Positions 19,278 to 28,684 are shown, numbered from the stretch's first letter. The stretch is 42,737 bases of DNA from Atopobium deltae (GCF_001552785.1 NZ_KQ959496.1:1-42737), one strand, 5' to 3'. Made by a program: numbers and translations. The notes: generated by a model not told the origin, from the letters alone.

Positions 19278-20792
19278 CTAGCCTTGCTGCAGCAATGACA
19301 ACGAGCTCGAAAGCTGTTTTACGAACGGCTTCATATGACGAGGCTTATGATGCGATTTCCGTCGCAACTCGCCCGACGAGCCCATCAAGTTTGCACTGGT
19401 GCCGCCCTCAATAACGTGCAGATAGTCATAGCGCTTCGCATGCGCACCGCGATGACGCGCGCGCGACATTTCGTCGGCAATCAAATACTCAACATAGCTC
19501 TTCTCGTCCAAAGCGCCCAACTGACTTCCAGGAGCGTGAAAATGCATAACCTCGGTATAAGAGGCTGGCAGCTCGGGATCATCGAGCGAGACCTTCGTAA
19601 AGCCGATAATATCATCGAGAAGATCGTCTTGTTTTTGCGTCGATGTCGTCGGCACTGGGGTGGCCTGCGACTCTGGCGCGGAGACTGCTGGCGCGATCCC
19701 AAGGGGTGATGCGTCCACAGGTGCGGCGGTCGCAACCTGACCGTCGCTCTTCAAAGCAACGTCGCCCGTGTCAAGCGAAACACGCAATGCAGAAGCTGTC
19801 ACTGGCTTTGGCGCAGTCGGCAAAACCGCAGGTACATGAGCTGAGGCCTCGCGGGCCTTCTCGTCAAGTGCCGCCAAGGCAATCTCCCACACGTCGCGAC
19901 GATCATTGAGTTGCTCGGGCGTGCGAGAGGCTGGATACAGGCCAAAATCGATATTGGCAATGCGCGAAACCACCTCGTTGTGGCGGCGGCGCTCCATAAC
20001 TTTTTGCGGGGTAGGAATGTCGGTTTGCGGCTGCGTGGGGTCATCGAAATCCGCTTCCATGGAACCTTCGTGCGTCATCTGGTCGCCAACCGCGGCTTTC
20101 CACCAGGTCGTGCCAATGTCGCCAACGGATCCATCGGCGCGTTCGATAACGGGAAGTCCGTCCATCATCATGTTCGGCGAGAAAATCGCGCCGAGACGCT
20201 CAACCAAAATGGAACGAACGCCCTGCTTTTGCGCTTCTTGGCGCTGCTCAAAACGCTGGCGCTCCACGTAGTTTTGTGCGATTTGCTCGTAGTCCTTGGC
20301 GAAATGCTTTGCCTTGGGTTTGCGAGCAGCTGCATTGCGGGCGGTTGAATTTTGGGGCGATGCTGCATTGCTCGCGACCTCAGTGCTTGAGATCACCACA
20401 TTTGCAAAGGTAAACGTGTCACTTTTACCACTAAGGCCATCTGTACCCGACGCGCCAGACGATTCACCATCGAGCGCATCGCCATTCTCGGCATGCTCCT
20501 CCATAAAGCTGCGATAGGTCTCGTAACCCAAAAGACCAATAATGATACAAGGTACTCCCACGATCATCGCAGCAAACAAGGGGTCGCGAAACACGACCCG
20601 AGCTGAAGCAAGCAGCGAGGTATCAGATGCCGCCTGCGCTACACGAGACGTGCTCACAACCGTACTTAAGCACAATCCAGCATACAACGCTGGATGTATG
20701 CCTTGGTGCACGTAGGTGTATGGTGTGGCGCAAGTATGTGGCGTAGTGCGACGTAAGCTGTTCATAGCTCCAGTACCCTTCTGTACACTCAT
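19278..20792 (-). CDS. Unknown single-pass membrane protein
   Basis: Up to 504 residues (ATG at 20792; another ATG at 20765 is possible and neither has a good ribosome binding site). A hydrophobic segment near residues 35-50 may be part of a leader. A clear membrane helix lies at about 73-92 (FAAMIVGVPCIIIGLLGYE). The long remainder is hydrophilic: a Gly/Ser/Asp linker, a Lys/Arg/Gln-rich stretch (KHFAKDYEQIAQNYVERQRF) that may be helical, and Ala/Pro/Thr-rich low complexity around 320-395. The C-terminus is basic (SGELRRKSHHKPRHMK). I do not recognise the family or its role. Confidence 0.6.
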   Translation of the reverse strand: MSVQKGTGAMNSLRRTTPHTCATPYTYVHQGIHPALYAGLCLSTVVSTSRVAQAASDTSLLASARVVFRDPLFAAMIVGVPCIIIGLLGYETYRSFMEEHAENGDALDGESSGASGTDGLSGKSDTFTFANVVISSTEVASNAASPQNSTARNAAARKPKAKHFAKDYEQIAQNYVERQRFEQRQEAQKQGVRSILVERLGAIFSPNMMMDGLPVIERADGSVGDIGTTWWKAAVGDQMTHEGSMEADFDDPTQPQTDIPTPQKVMERRRHNEVVSRIANIDFGLYPASRTPEQLNDRRDVWEIALAALDEKAREASAHVPAVLPTAPKPVTASALRVSLDTGDVALKSDGQVATAAPVDASPLGIAPAVSAPESQATPVPTTSTQKQDDLLDDIIGFTKVSLDDPELPASYTEVMHFHAPGSQLGALDEKSYVEYLIADEMSRARHRGAHAKRYDYLHVIEGGTSANLMGSSGELRRKSHHKPRHMKPFVKQLSSSLSLLQQG

Positions 20793-21153
20793 CTCGCAGT
20801 ACTTTGTGGCTGGTAGATATACTTAAGGCGCTACGAATATGTTGCAAAATCTGTTGCGTTACGCATGCACACATCAGGCAAAGCATCATGCAAACAACAG
20901 CAAAAACTCTTCAACGGCGTAGTGTGTTTTAAGTATAAGTACCGTTTTTTAGACACTTCACGCAGGATTGCATAAAGCTACTTTGAGTTTACTGCGATAT
21001 TCAAATAATACAAGCGAGAAACCCAAGTTTACTTGCCCAAAAGCAAAAATATCGCCGAAATTTCAAGGCGAAAGCTCAAAGCAAAGTCTCAAGGCGAAAG
21101 CTTAAAGCACAAGCTCAAGCGACATCATGGTAAGCCACTATGACTAAATTCGG
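20793..21153. repeat. Gene-free 361 nt with a 21-bp direct repeat
   Basis: No gene is supported here. A 21-bp sequence at 21063-21083 recurs at 21089-21109 with one mismatch (core AAGGCGAAAGC, then TCAAAGC or TTAAAGC). Shorter AAGCTCAAGC echoes follow. The core GCTCAAAGC also appears in the repeat after the PTS gene. AT content is higher than in flanking genes. Confidence 0.55.
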
Positions 21154-22089
21154 TTACTGCCGTGATTGCTGGCGCAGGTGCTGTCGTGAATCAGTCATCA
21201 ACGCTTTTCCCCATATAGCAAGCGCTATGCCTGCGCATACAAGCATAGCCACAATGCTGAGTGCAGCTTCTACATCTTTCCCAATGTTAAAAGCGTAAGA
21301 AACCATGGGTATCTCAAGCCAAGCTGCAATGCTCTCACCATAAAATACGACGACGAACGATATCGCTATGAGCACCGCACAAATAACACGTTTAAGAGCA
21401 TGTGAGCGCCTCTGCACATCATAAAGGGAAGCTATGATAATAAAATCCGGAAGCACTAGACCACAAAGCAGCGCAATTATAGAGTATTCGTTATATTCAG
21501 ATGTACAAACAAAGCATAAATTGAAAAGGTCCCAAACGGAAAAAGCAATAAGAGCAAATACCACAAGCAATTTTACGATTGCATATGAACGTTTTCTCGC
21601 GGAAATATCTGCGTCCTGCCTCTGAGTATTCGTGGCACGATCATACAAATCCTTGCTTCTACAAGCTGTTTTTCCCCACATAGTAAAAGCCATAAAGAAA
21701 CAGACAAGCATCGCAATAATACTGATTACGGTATATAGAGAGGGAGTTGGACCGATGGAGTACTCATCTCTTGTCAACCCAAGGGCATCGGCAATTTCTT
21801 CAGCAAAAAATGCTGCAATAAATACCACAGTCATAAAGGCGTAGCAAAAGATACGTTTGTGTTCGTGTTTTTTCCAATCCTTATCGTAGAGTGAAGCTAT
21901 AACAAGAGCGTTAGGCATGACAACACCATAGAGCAGAGTAACTATCAATAAGGAGAACTCAATATCTTCGCTAAAAAGCCAAGTGCTCACAAGAAAGGCT
22001 ATTCCCAGAAGAATGGCAAGTACTACCACGAACAATTTAATGCCACTGGAGCTGCCATCGTTTTTATGGCGCTCATTATCTGCGAACAT
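21154..22089 (-). CDS. Unknown membrane protein built from two homologous halves
   Basis: A 311-residue protein with about eight hydrophobic helices. Residues about 18-141 and 171-296 are clearly similar. MPNALVIASLYDKD (58-71) matches LPDFIIIASLYDVQ (213-226). FFAEEIADALGL matches FYGESIAAWLEI. ISIIAMLVC then MWGK (122-140) matches LSIVAMLVC then IWGK (277-295). A hydrophilic linker (142-168) joins the halves. The conserved Pro, Asp and Tyr in each half suggest shared structure, but the family is not recognised. The higher AT content of gene and flanks hints at acquisition. GGGAAGGG lies upstream of the ATG. Confidence 0.7.
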   Translation of the reverse strand: MFADNERHKNDGSSSGIKLFVVVLAILLGIAFLVSTWLFSEDIEFSLLIVTLLYGVVMPNALVIASLYDKDWKKHEHKRIFCYAFMTVVFIAAFFAEEIADALGLTRDEYSIGPTPSLYTVISIIAMLVCFFMAFTMWGKTACRSKDLYDRATNTQRQDADISARKRSYAIVKLLVVFALIAFSVWDLFNLCFVCTSEYNEYSIIALLCGLVLPDFIIIASLYDVQRRSHALKRVICAVLIAISFVVVFYGESIAAWLEIPMVSYAFNIGKDVEAALSIVAMLVCAGIALAIWGKALMTDSRQHLRQQSRQ

Positions 22090-22216
22090 GGTGGCACCCT
22101 TCCCTTGATGAGCTTCTCGAAGCTTAGCGAGTTTCTCTGGTCTTGACGGGCTTTTTGAATTACAAGCTTATTACTACTCTTTACTATAATTTTAGCTTTC
22201 TAGAAAGAAAAATGCC

Positions 22217-22249
22217 AGGACAGTCCCATTCCGAGCATGGAACTGTCCT
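22217..22249 (-). terminator. Rho-independent terminator downstream of rho
   Basis: AGGACAGT (22217-22224) pairs with ACTGTCCT (22242-22249), and an inner CCAT/ATGG extends the stem past one mismatch. On the reverse strand a T-rich run (CATTTTTC) follows, about 65 nt after the rho stop. Confidence 0.8.
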
Positions 22250-22312
22250 AGGTTAACAAATCATGTAATGACACTACGCACCACAGTGCGCCGCAGCTAT
22301 ACGCTCGATACC

Positions 22313-24436
22313 TTACAGCGCGTCAAGGTGCTCCGCGTTTTGTGCCTTCTTCGCAGAACGAATGAGAAACTCCTCGTTGCTGTTGGTCGCTTTAAGGCCC
22401 TTGACCAGCGACGACTCCGCACGCTCAACATTGTTCATGTTCGCAAGAATGCGACGAATACCCCAGACGAAGGGCTGCAAGGCAGGATCGATGAGCAGCT
22501 CCTCATTACGAGTACCCGAAGCAACGGGATCAATAGCTGGGAAGATACGCTTATCGGCCAGATCACGATCGAGCTTCAGCTCCATGTTGCCCGTACCCTT
22601 GAACTCCTCGAAGATAACTTCATCCATCTTGGAGCCCGTATCGATAAGAGCCGAAGCAATAATGGTAAGCGAACCGCCATTCTCGATATTACGCGCGGCA
22701 CCCAAGAAACGCTTGGGGGGATAGAGCGCTGCCGAATCGACACCGCCTGACAAAATACGTCCCGAGGCGGGTTGCGCAAGGTTGTACGCACGCGCCAAAC
22801 GGGTAATCGAATCGAGCACCACGACCACGTCGCCGCCGAGCTCCACGATACGCTTCGCACGCTCGATGACCAGCTCAGACACCGCGGTGTGATTTTCGGC
22901 AGGCATATCAAAGGTCGAAGCAATAACCTCGCCCTTAATCGAGCGCTGCATATCGGTTACCTCTTCGGGGCGCTCGTCAACGAGCAGGCACATCAGGTGC
23001 ACTTCGGGATTATTTGCCGCGATGGATTGGCAAATGTGCTTCAAAACCGTAGTTTTACCTGCTTTTGGAGGCGAGACGATAAGACCGCGCTGACCCTTAC
23101 CAATCGGAGAAACCAAATCAATGGCGCGACCCGTAATCGAATCCTTGCCATTCTCGAGCTTCAGAGGATCGTCAGGATAAATGGGCGTGAGGTCGCGGAA
23201 TTTGGGGCGCTTGCGCATTTGCTCGGGCGGCAAACCATTGACAGAAACAAGGCGTCCAATGGGAGGCAAAGACTTATTTGCTGCCTTGGGAGGTGTAATA
23301 ACGCCCTCGATAAAATCGCCAGGTCGCAGCCCATATTGACGAATCATTTGACTATAGACGTAGGCATCAAGCGGACCGTGAATATACCCTTCAGCACGTA
23401 CAAAACCGTGTCCCTCTTTTTGAATTTCGAGCACACCAGTGACGTTTCTATAGCCTTCTGCTCGCGCTGATGCCTCGTAGACAAGCTCAACGAGCTGCGC
23501 TTTTTTGACGCCCGCAAAATCAATATCCAACTCTTGTGCATGTGCGCGCAAGTTAGCAACTTTCATCTCGCTTAATTGCTCACGCGTAAGCGATGGCCCA
23601 GAATTATTTTCCGCAAAATTACGGCGATTATTCCTGCGGTTATTGCGAACGTTTTGGTTATTTTGGTTGCTCTGATTGTTCTGGTAATTTTGGTTGTTCT
23701 GGTAATTTTGAACGCCCTGATTATTTTGATTATTTTGAGCACTATGGCCATCGTGATTATTTTGACCGTTTTGCGCGTTAGAGGCGCTTTGCGCATTTTG
23801 CGCGTTTGGTCCACTTTGATGATTTTGATTGCGACCAAACGGTGTTGTTCTCTCCTGCCTCATATTACGTCCAAGACGGCCAGGACGACGATGAGGATGC
23901 GCTTCTTGTTGCGGCGATTGCAACGACTGTGCTGGCTGCATTGAGGGGGCTGGCTGCTCCAATAAAGTTTGCGAAGGCATTTGCTGCATATGTGCCGTAG
24001 CGCGAGTGTAGCGCTGAGTGCGCCTATTGAGCGCTGCAATATCGCGCACCTGCTTAGAAGGCATACCCGAATGCTGCGACTGCTCGTGAGTCTGCTCGTG
24101 TACGGGCTCGTACGCCTGGCCGCGAGCTTGCTCCTGGGTCTGCCCAGACTCCTGACTTACACCCTGAGCCTGCATCTGCTGACGCGCAGCAGTCTCTTTT
24201 GCCGCCTTAATGGCTGCGACGGTAGCTTCGTAGGCCGCTTTTTCTGCCTTCGAGGGACGACCACGACGGCGTTTTGGCAGCACCAAATCGACTGGTATGT
24301 CGGGGTTGGCAGCAACCTGCGCGATATCCTCGGTAGTGCTTGCGGTAGCAGCATTTGTGTCGGCTTGAGAGGGCTTCTCAACAGGGTTTTCTCCAGCAGA
24401 TAACGACTGCTCGGCATGGACAGGAGTATCGGTCAC
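22313..24436 (-). CDS. rho: Transcription termination factor Rho with Asn/Gln-rich insertion
   Basis: A 707-residue hexameric RNA helicase that ends transcription. The start is GTG at 24436 with AAGGAG 8 nt upstream. Residues 1-150 are disordered and include a basic AT-hook-like RRRGRPSK (57-64). Residues about 203-272 are almost all Asn, Gln, Tyr, His and Ser. The Rho N-terminal helical domain follows (281-325), then the RNA-binding cold-shock domain (about 330-400) and the ATPase, with Walker A in VSPPKAGKTT (454-463). The Q- and R-loop regions LSGGVDSAALYPPKRFLGA and KGTGNMELKLDR are intact, so the enzyme should be active. High-GC actinobacteria often carry basic N-terminal insertions; this Asn/Gln-rich type resembles prion-like Rho regions described in some other bacteria. 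Confidence 0.97.
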   Translation of the reverse strand: MTDTPVHAEQSLSAGENPVEKPSQADTNAATASTTEDIAQVAANPDIPVDLVLPKRRRGRPSKAEKAAYEATVAAIKAAKETAARQQMQAQGVSQESGQTQEQARGQAYEPVHEQTHEQSQHSGMPSKQVRDIAALNRRTQRYTRATAHMQQMPSQTLLEQPAPSMQPAQSLQSPQQEAHPHRRPGRLGRNMRQERTTPFGRNQNHQSGPNAQNAQSASNAQNGQNNHDGHSAQNNQNNQGVQNYQNNQNYQNNQSNQNNQNVRNNRRNNRRNFAENNSGPSLTREQLSEMKVANLRAHAQELDIDFAGVKKAQLVELVYEASARAEGYRNVTGVLEIQKEGHGFVRAEGYIHGPLDAYVYSQMIRQYGLRPGDFIEGVITPPKAANKSLPPIGRLVSVNGLPPEQMRKRPKFRDLTPIYPDDPLKLENGKDSITGRAIDLVSPIGKGQRGLIVSPPKAGKTTVLKHICQSIAANNPEVHLMCLLVDERPEEVTDMQRSIKGEVIASTFDMPAENHTAVSELVIERAKRIVELGGDVVVVLDSITRLARAYNLAQPASGRILSGGVDSAALYPPKRFLGAARNIENGGSLTIIASALIDTGSKMDEVIFEEFKGTGNMELKLDRDLADKRIFPAIDPVASGTRNEELLIDPALQPFVWGIRRILANMNNVERAESSLVKGLKATNSNEEFLIRSAKKAQNAEHLDAL

Positions 24437-24599
24437 TCTTTGTCTCCTTCAAATTAAAATGATATATACACTCACTACAACGAATACATGAAATGAATGA
24501 GGCTCGAAATAAAAATAAAGTTCAACAAGAAAAAGTGGATGAACTATGCGACAGTATACCATAGTCTGTATGTGTGTGCATCACATTATAACAAAAAAG
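24437..24599 (-). promoter_or_regulatory. rho upstream region with candidate -10 elements
   Basis: On the reverse strand TATACT (24553-24558) and TATAAT (24585-24590) are possible -10 boxes, but neither has a convincing -35 partner. The TATAAT is right after the T-run of the argS terminator. No leader peptide or riboswitch fold was recognised. Confidence 0.3.
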
Positions 24600-24679
24600 T
24601 TGGCCTCCATAGCGAGGTACCATAATCGATACCATAAACCTCGCAGATTATGCAGATAACTGCATGATATGGAGGCCAA
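24600..24679 (-). terminator. Three-way-junction terminator after argS
   Basis: Outer stem TTGGCCTCCATA (24600-24611) pairs perfectly with TATGGAGGCCAA (24668-24679). Inside it are two hairpins: GCGAGGT (24612-24618) with ACCTCGC (24638-24644), and ATGCAG (24650-24655) with CTGCAT (24660-24665) around an ATAA loop. On the reverse strand the outer stem is followed by ACTTTTTTG. It lies about 100 nt past the argS stop and 160 nt before rho. The branched shape is unusual for a simple terminator. Confidence 0.75.
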
Positions 24680-24780
24680 ACGAACTTCTTAGCTGGCGAG
24701 AAGATCACGCGGCGAACGGCACGTCGGACAGCGCGGCGGACGCCAAGCGCTGCAAGACGCTAGGCGCCACTACGTGCGAC

Positions 24781-26625
24781 TTACATCTTCGTCGGAGCCG
24801 AAACGCCAATCATCTTCAGGTTTAGCGCCAACACGCGACGCACGGCATCGCAGGCAGCAAGACGTGCGTGCGAGAGCTCCCGATCCACAGAATGACCCTC
24901 AGAGGGCAGAACCTGGCACGCATTATAAAATGCGTGGAAGTCGCTGGCGAGCTCCTCTAAATAATGCGTCAAGCGAAACGGAGCGCGGTCGCGAGCGGCC
25001 GAGGCGATAAGATCGCTCATGGCGTTGAGCTTACGGGCAATTTGCAACTCAGTGGGGTCGGTGAGCAGCGAGAGGTTGTAGTCATCCCCGATGGCCTTCT
25101 CGGCAACCGCATCCATACCCAGCTGCTGGGCCTGGGCGTTATCGACACCTGCGGCGCGGCGCAAAATGGAGCAAATGCGCGCGTGAGCATACTGCACATA
25201 GAAGACGGGGTTGGACGCATTGCGCTGCTTGACAGCCTCGATGTCAAAATCGATCGTCTGGTTAGAGGACTTCGATACCAAGGTGTAGCGCGTGGCATCG
25301 ACACCGACCTCGTTGATAAGTTCTTGGAAGGTGACCATCGTGCCCTTACGCTTGGACATACGAACGGGCTGACCAGAACGCAGCAAGTTTACGAACTGAC
25401 CCAAGTCGACCTCGAATTTGCCTTCGTAGCCAAGTGCATCGCAGACGTTTGTTACACGCGCGATGTAGCCGTGGTGGTCGGCACCCCACAGGTCGATGGA
25501 GTAGTCGTCACGCTGCAGCTTATCCCAGTGATAGGCGACATCGGAGGCAAAGTAGGTGTACTCGCCGTTTGATTTGATAAGCACGCGGTCCTTATCGTCA
25601 CCAAAGGTGGTCGAACGGAACCACAGCGCGCCATCATCGGTTTTATACAGGTGGCCCTTTTGCTCCAAACGGGCAAAAGCGCGATCCACCGGAGAGGTGC
25701 CCGTCTCGTCCTTGACATACAAGCTGCGCTCCGAGAACCACATGTCAATGGGGCAACGAGCCTCTGCGATCGTGGCTTTAATGCGTGCCATCATTGCCTG
25801 GTACGCGCGCTCCCTAAACTGGTCGGTGCGCTCCTTCGCATCAAGCGAGGCCCATTTGTCGCCATCTGCCTGGTAAAACTCGCGAGCAATTTCGATGATG
25901 TAGTCGCCACCATAGGCGTTGCCACCCAGTGCCTCATTAAAGGCATCCATGTAACGATGCGTCTCGGGCTTCTCGTCAGCCTCGTCTTCCACGTAGGCTT
26001 CGCGATCGGCAAGAAGGATGTCAAAAGCCTCGTCCACACTGATGTGTTTCTCGTTGATAAGATCGACGAGCTGCGTGTAACGAACGGCGACCGAACCACC
26101 AAATACGTCCATCTGGCTGCCATGATCGTTGATGTAATACTCGCGACATACCTTGTAGTTGGCGTGCTCTAAGACATTGCACATCGAGTCGCCCAACGCC
26201 ACCCAGCGGCCGTGGCCGACGTGCAGAGGACCAGTTGGGTTGGCCGAGATGAACTCGTAGTTGACCTTGAGGCCGTGGCCCTCGTCAACGCGACCAAAAT
26301 CGTCGCCCTGCTCGCGAACCTGACGGATAACCTCATTGTTGGCTGCAGCGTTCAAATAGAAGTTGATGAAGCCAGGACCTGCGATTTCGACCTTCGCAAT
26401 AGAGGGGTCGGAAGGCAGATGCGATGTAATGATCTGGGCAATTTTTGCGGGAGCCATGCGGGCCGCACGAGCTGACCTGAGAGCAACCGTTGAGGTCCAC
26501 TCGCCATGGGAGGTGTCGGCGGGTCGCTCGACACCGGCGTTTTCTACGGTAAATTCTGGTAGCTCGCCTGCCTTTTGGGCAGCGGCAATTGCCTGTAAAA
26601 CTAATGCTTCAATCGTGTCGGGCAT
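24781..26625 (-). CDS. argS: Arginyl-tRNA synthetase
   Basis: A 614-residue class I synthetase that charges tRNA-Arg. The N-terminal ArgRS-specific domain is followed by the HIGH motif as HVGH (135-138) in SANPTGPLHVGHGRW. The KMSKS-equivalent is MSKRKGT, and the C-terminal DALR anticodon-binding domain ends the protein. The ATG at 26625 has GAGGAG 7 nt upstream. Length is normal. Upstream 26626-26833 has no gene. Confidence 0.97.
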   Translation of the reverse strand: MPDTIEALVLQAIAAAQKAGELPEFTVENAGVERPADTSHGEWTSTVALRSARAARMAPAKIAQIITSHLPSDPSIAKVEIAGPGFINFYLNAAANNEVIRQVREQGDDFGRVDEGHGLKVNYEFISANPTGPLHVGHGRWVALGDSMCNVLEHANYKVCREYYINDHGSQMDVFGGSVAVRYTQLVDLINEKHISVDEAFDILLADREAYVEDEADEKPETHRYMDAFNEALGGNAYGGDYIIEIAREFYQADGDKWASLDAKERTDQFRERAYQAMMARIKATIAEARCPIDMWFSERSLYVKDETGTSPVDRAFARLEQKGHLYKTDDGALWFRSTTFGDDKDRVLIKSNGEYTYFASDVAYHWDKLQRDDYSIDLWGADHHGYIARVTNVCDALGYEGKFEVDLGQFVNLLRSGQPVRMSKRKGTMVTFQELINEVGVDATRYTLVSKSSNQTIDFDIEAVKQRNASNPVFYVQYAHARICSILRRAAGVDNAQAQQLGMDAVAEKAIGDDYNLSLLTDPTELQIARKLNAMSDLIASAARDRAPFRLTHYLEELASDFHAFYNACQVLPSEGHSVDRELSHARLAACDAVRRVLALNLKMIGVSAPTKM

Positions 26626-26833
26626 TGGTAACTCCTCGCAATCGATATTGTCATCTTGTCGTTTTGTCTTGCGTTACATCAATACCTTGCATTGATCCAG
26701 CTGTTACGCTGGTTGCTATAGGTAATCGCTGTTATCAATATGATAGTACCAATTGTTGTGCAATTTGGTATTTCTTTTTACACAACTGTCATGGTTTGTG
26801 TGCCATGTAATGCGCGTTGGTGCATGATTTAAA

Positions 26834-28315
26834 TCATCGTCGTCCCGAGTGCAATTGTTCTTCTCGGCTGAGCGCACCGCGCAATTCTGCCAGGCCCTCT
26901 TCCATACCCACGGGATATATCTGAGGATTTAAGAAGCGCTTGACCGCAGGATCCAAATGCATGAGGGCATCGTGAGCGCGCTGACGCGCCTTGGCAAGAT
27001 CCGTAGGCACCTCGCAGGCACAGCCCGCGTCGACCAGCTGCTGTAGGAGGGCAAAACTGCGATAGCCACTAAAATCATACGAGGTATACGGGTCAATAAC
27101 ATCAATAGCGCGGGCGGAGCCTTCGTGCTGATAGCTGTCACCCACGATCATGTCGCCCACAGGACAATGGCTGGCATCCACAAAGCGGATTACCTGCTGC
27201 ACCCCTGGAATCGTGCGCTTATACATTTGCTCAGAAATTTTCATGACGGGCGTCCACGGATCGGCAGGCGTTGCGCGTATGGCGCTGAGCTTGTAGACAC
27301 CGCCAAGCGAGGGCTGCGGATCACAGGTTGCCAACTTGGTGCCGACGCCAAAGGAGTCGATGGGTGCGCGCTGAGCCATGAGTGACTGGATAGTATGCTC
27401 GTCAAGGTCGTTAGAGACGGAAATTTTTACGTACGGCAGGCCCGCATCATCAAAGGCTTTGCGTGCATAGGCGCTTAGTTTTGCAAGGTCGCCCGAGTCA
27501 ATGCGTATGGCACTTAAGCGCTCGCCTGCTGCTTCCATTTCGCGCGCGACGGTGATGGCATGCTCCACACCGCGGCGCACGTCATAGGTGTCTACCAGCA
27601 ACACGCAGTTTTTGGGACTCGACTTTGCAAAGGCTCGAAACGCCTCGAGTTCCGAAGAAAATGCCATAACCCACGAATGCGCATGCGTACCAAAAACGGG
27701 GATACCATACATTTTACCAGCCAAAATATTGGAAGTTGAATTGGCACCGCCAATGTAGGAGGCGCGAGCGACGCTTAAGCCTCCGTCGGGTCCCTGCGCA
27801 CGACGCAAACCAAAATCAGAAATGGCATGACCTTCGGCTGCCTGGACCACACGGGCAGTTTTGGTCGCAACCAACGTCTGGAAATTCACGAGGTTGAGCA
27901 AAGCGGTTTCGAGCAGCTGGCAATCAATGATGGGTCCCTCTACACGAACCATGGGCTCGCGCGGAAACACGAGTTCACCTTCGGGAACAGCCCACAACGA
28001 GACACGCATGCTAAAGCTGCGCAGGTAATCTAAAAATTGTGGGGTGAACATCGCGCCGCCACCAGGTGCCTGCAGTGACGCAAGGTATGCGAGTGCCTCA
28101 TCGTCAAACGAGAAGTTCCTGACGAGGTCAATAATTTGACCAACACCGCAGCTAATGGCATAGCCTCCACGAAAAGGATTTTCTCTAAAAAAGACCGTAA
28201 AACAGGCGTGGGTATCGACAAGACCCGACTCAAAAAAACCCTGCGCCATGGTGAGTTCATATAAATCGGTGTTGAGCGCTACATCAGTGGGTTTGGTTTT
28301 ATCGGTTAAAGGCAT
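26834..28315 (-). CDS. pncB: Nicotinate phosphoribosyltransferase
   Basis: A 493-residue enzyme making nicotinate mononucleotide from nicotinate and PRPP, the entry step of the Preiss-Handler NAD salvage route. The N-terminal LNTDLYELTMAQGFF is diagnostic. GTHAHSWVMAF carries the histidine that is phosphorylated in the family, and RIDSGDLA and FGVGTKLATC form the phosphoribosyl site. The ATG at 28315 is chosen because it gives the family N-terminus; the frame to 28348 adds 11 unrelated residues. It is the last gene of a same-strand group (Sir2, radical SAM, tail-anchored protein, this gene) and starts 34 nt after the previous stop. Confidence 0.93.
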   Translation of the reverse strand: MPLTDKTKPTDVALNTDLYELTMAQGFFESGLVDTHACFTVFFRENPFRGGYAISCGVGQIIDLVRNFSFDDEALAYLASLQAPGGGAMFTPQFLDYLRSFSMRVSLWAVPEGELVFPREPMVRVEGPIIDCQLLETALLNLVNFQTLVATKTARVVQAAEGHAISDFGLRRAQGPDGGLSVARASYIGGANSTSNILAGKMYGIPVFGTHAHSWVMAFSSELEAFRAFAKSSPKNCVLLVDTYDVRRGVEHAITVAREMEAAGERLSAIRIDSGDLAKLSAYARKAFDDAGLPYVKISVSNDLDEHTIQSLMAQRAPIDSFGVGTKLATCDPQPSLGGVYKLSAIRATPADPWTPVMKISEQMYKRTIPGVQQVIRFVDASHCPVGDMIVGDSYQHEGSARAIDVIDPYTSYDFSGYRSFALLQQLVDAGCACEVPTDLAKARQRAHDALMHLDPAVKRFLNPQIYPVGMEEGLAELRGALSREEQLHSGRR

Positions 28316-28348
28316 AACATTCTCTTTTCCGTGGGGACGGCGTAGCAC

Positions 28349-28666
28349 CTAGTGCATAAAGTAGTAGATGATAAAAACAACGACAAAGAATGCCAAAGTG
28401 CCAAGCACTAATTTTTGTGCAAAAGGCATGCGCAGGTCCTCATCGGGCTCCATCGCGCGACGGTTTCTTTCGCGAATTTTTGCAATGCGCTCGTCTTCGG
28501 CTCGCTCACGCTGTTGGCGGCGTTGCTCCTCGCGCAGTGCCTGCAATTCTGCACGCTGCTGCTGTTGAAGACGGCGCTCTTTTTCTTTGCGAAGTGCCTG
28601 CAGTTCCGCACGCTCAGCGTCCGTTAACGTGTCTGCGCTGGCGGGGTTGTTCGTCGCATCCTTCAT
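28349..28666 (-). CDS. Small tail-anchored coiled-coil membrane protein
   Basis: 105 residues. Residues 17-70 are Glu/Arg/Gln-rich and strongly helical, with an internal repeat (RAELQALRKEKERR at about 19-32, RAELQALREEQRRQ at about 39-52), typical of a coiled coil. A single hydrophobic helix (about 86-103) ends the protein, placing the coiled coil in the cytoplasm if it is tail-anchored. AAGGAG precedes the ATG. It lies between the radical SAM gene (18 nt) and pncB, so it is probably co-transcribed. Function unknown. Confidence 0.75.
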   Translation of the reverse strand: MKDATNNPASADTLTDAERAELQALRKEKERRLQQQQRAELQALREEQRRQQRERAEDERIAKIRERNRRAMEPDEDLRMPFAQKLVLGTLAFFVVVFIIYYFMH

Positions 28667-28684
28667 GAAATAACTCCTTACGCT

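Noticed and set aside
23576-24000. Long forward-strand ORFs rich in Val, Ile, Leu or Tyr/Phe opposite rho
   Set aside because: They are antisense readings of the Asn/Gln repeat region of Rho; the composition simply mirrors the repeat codons.
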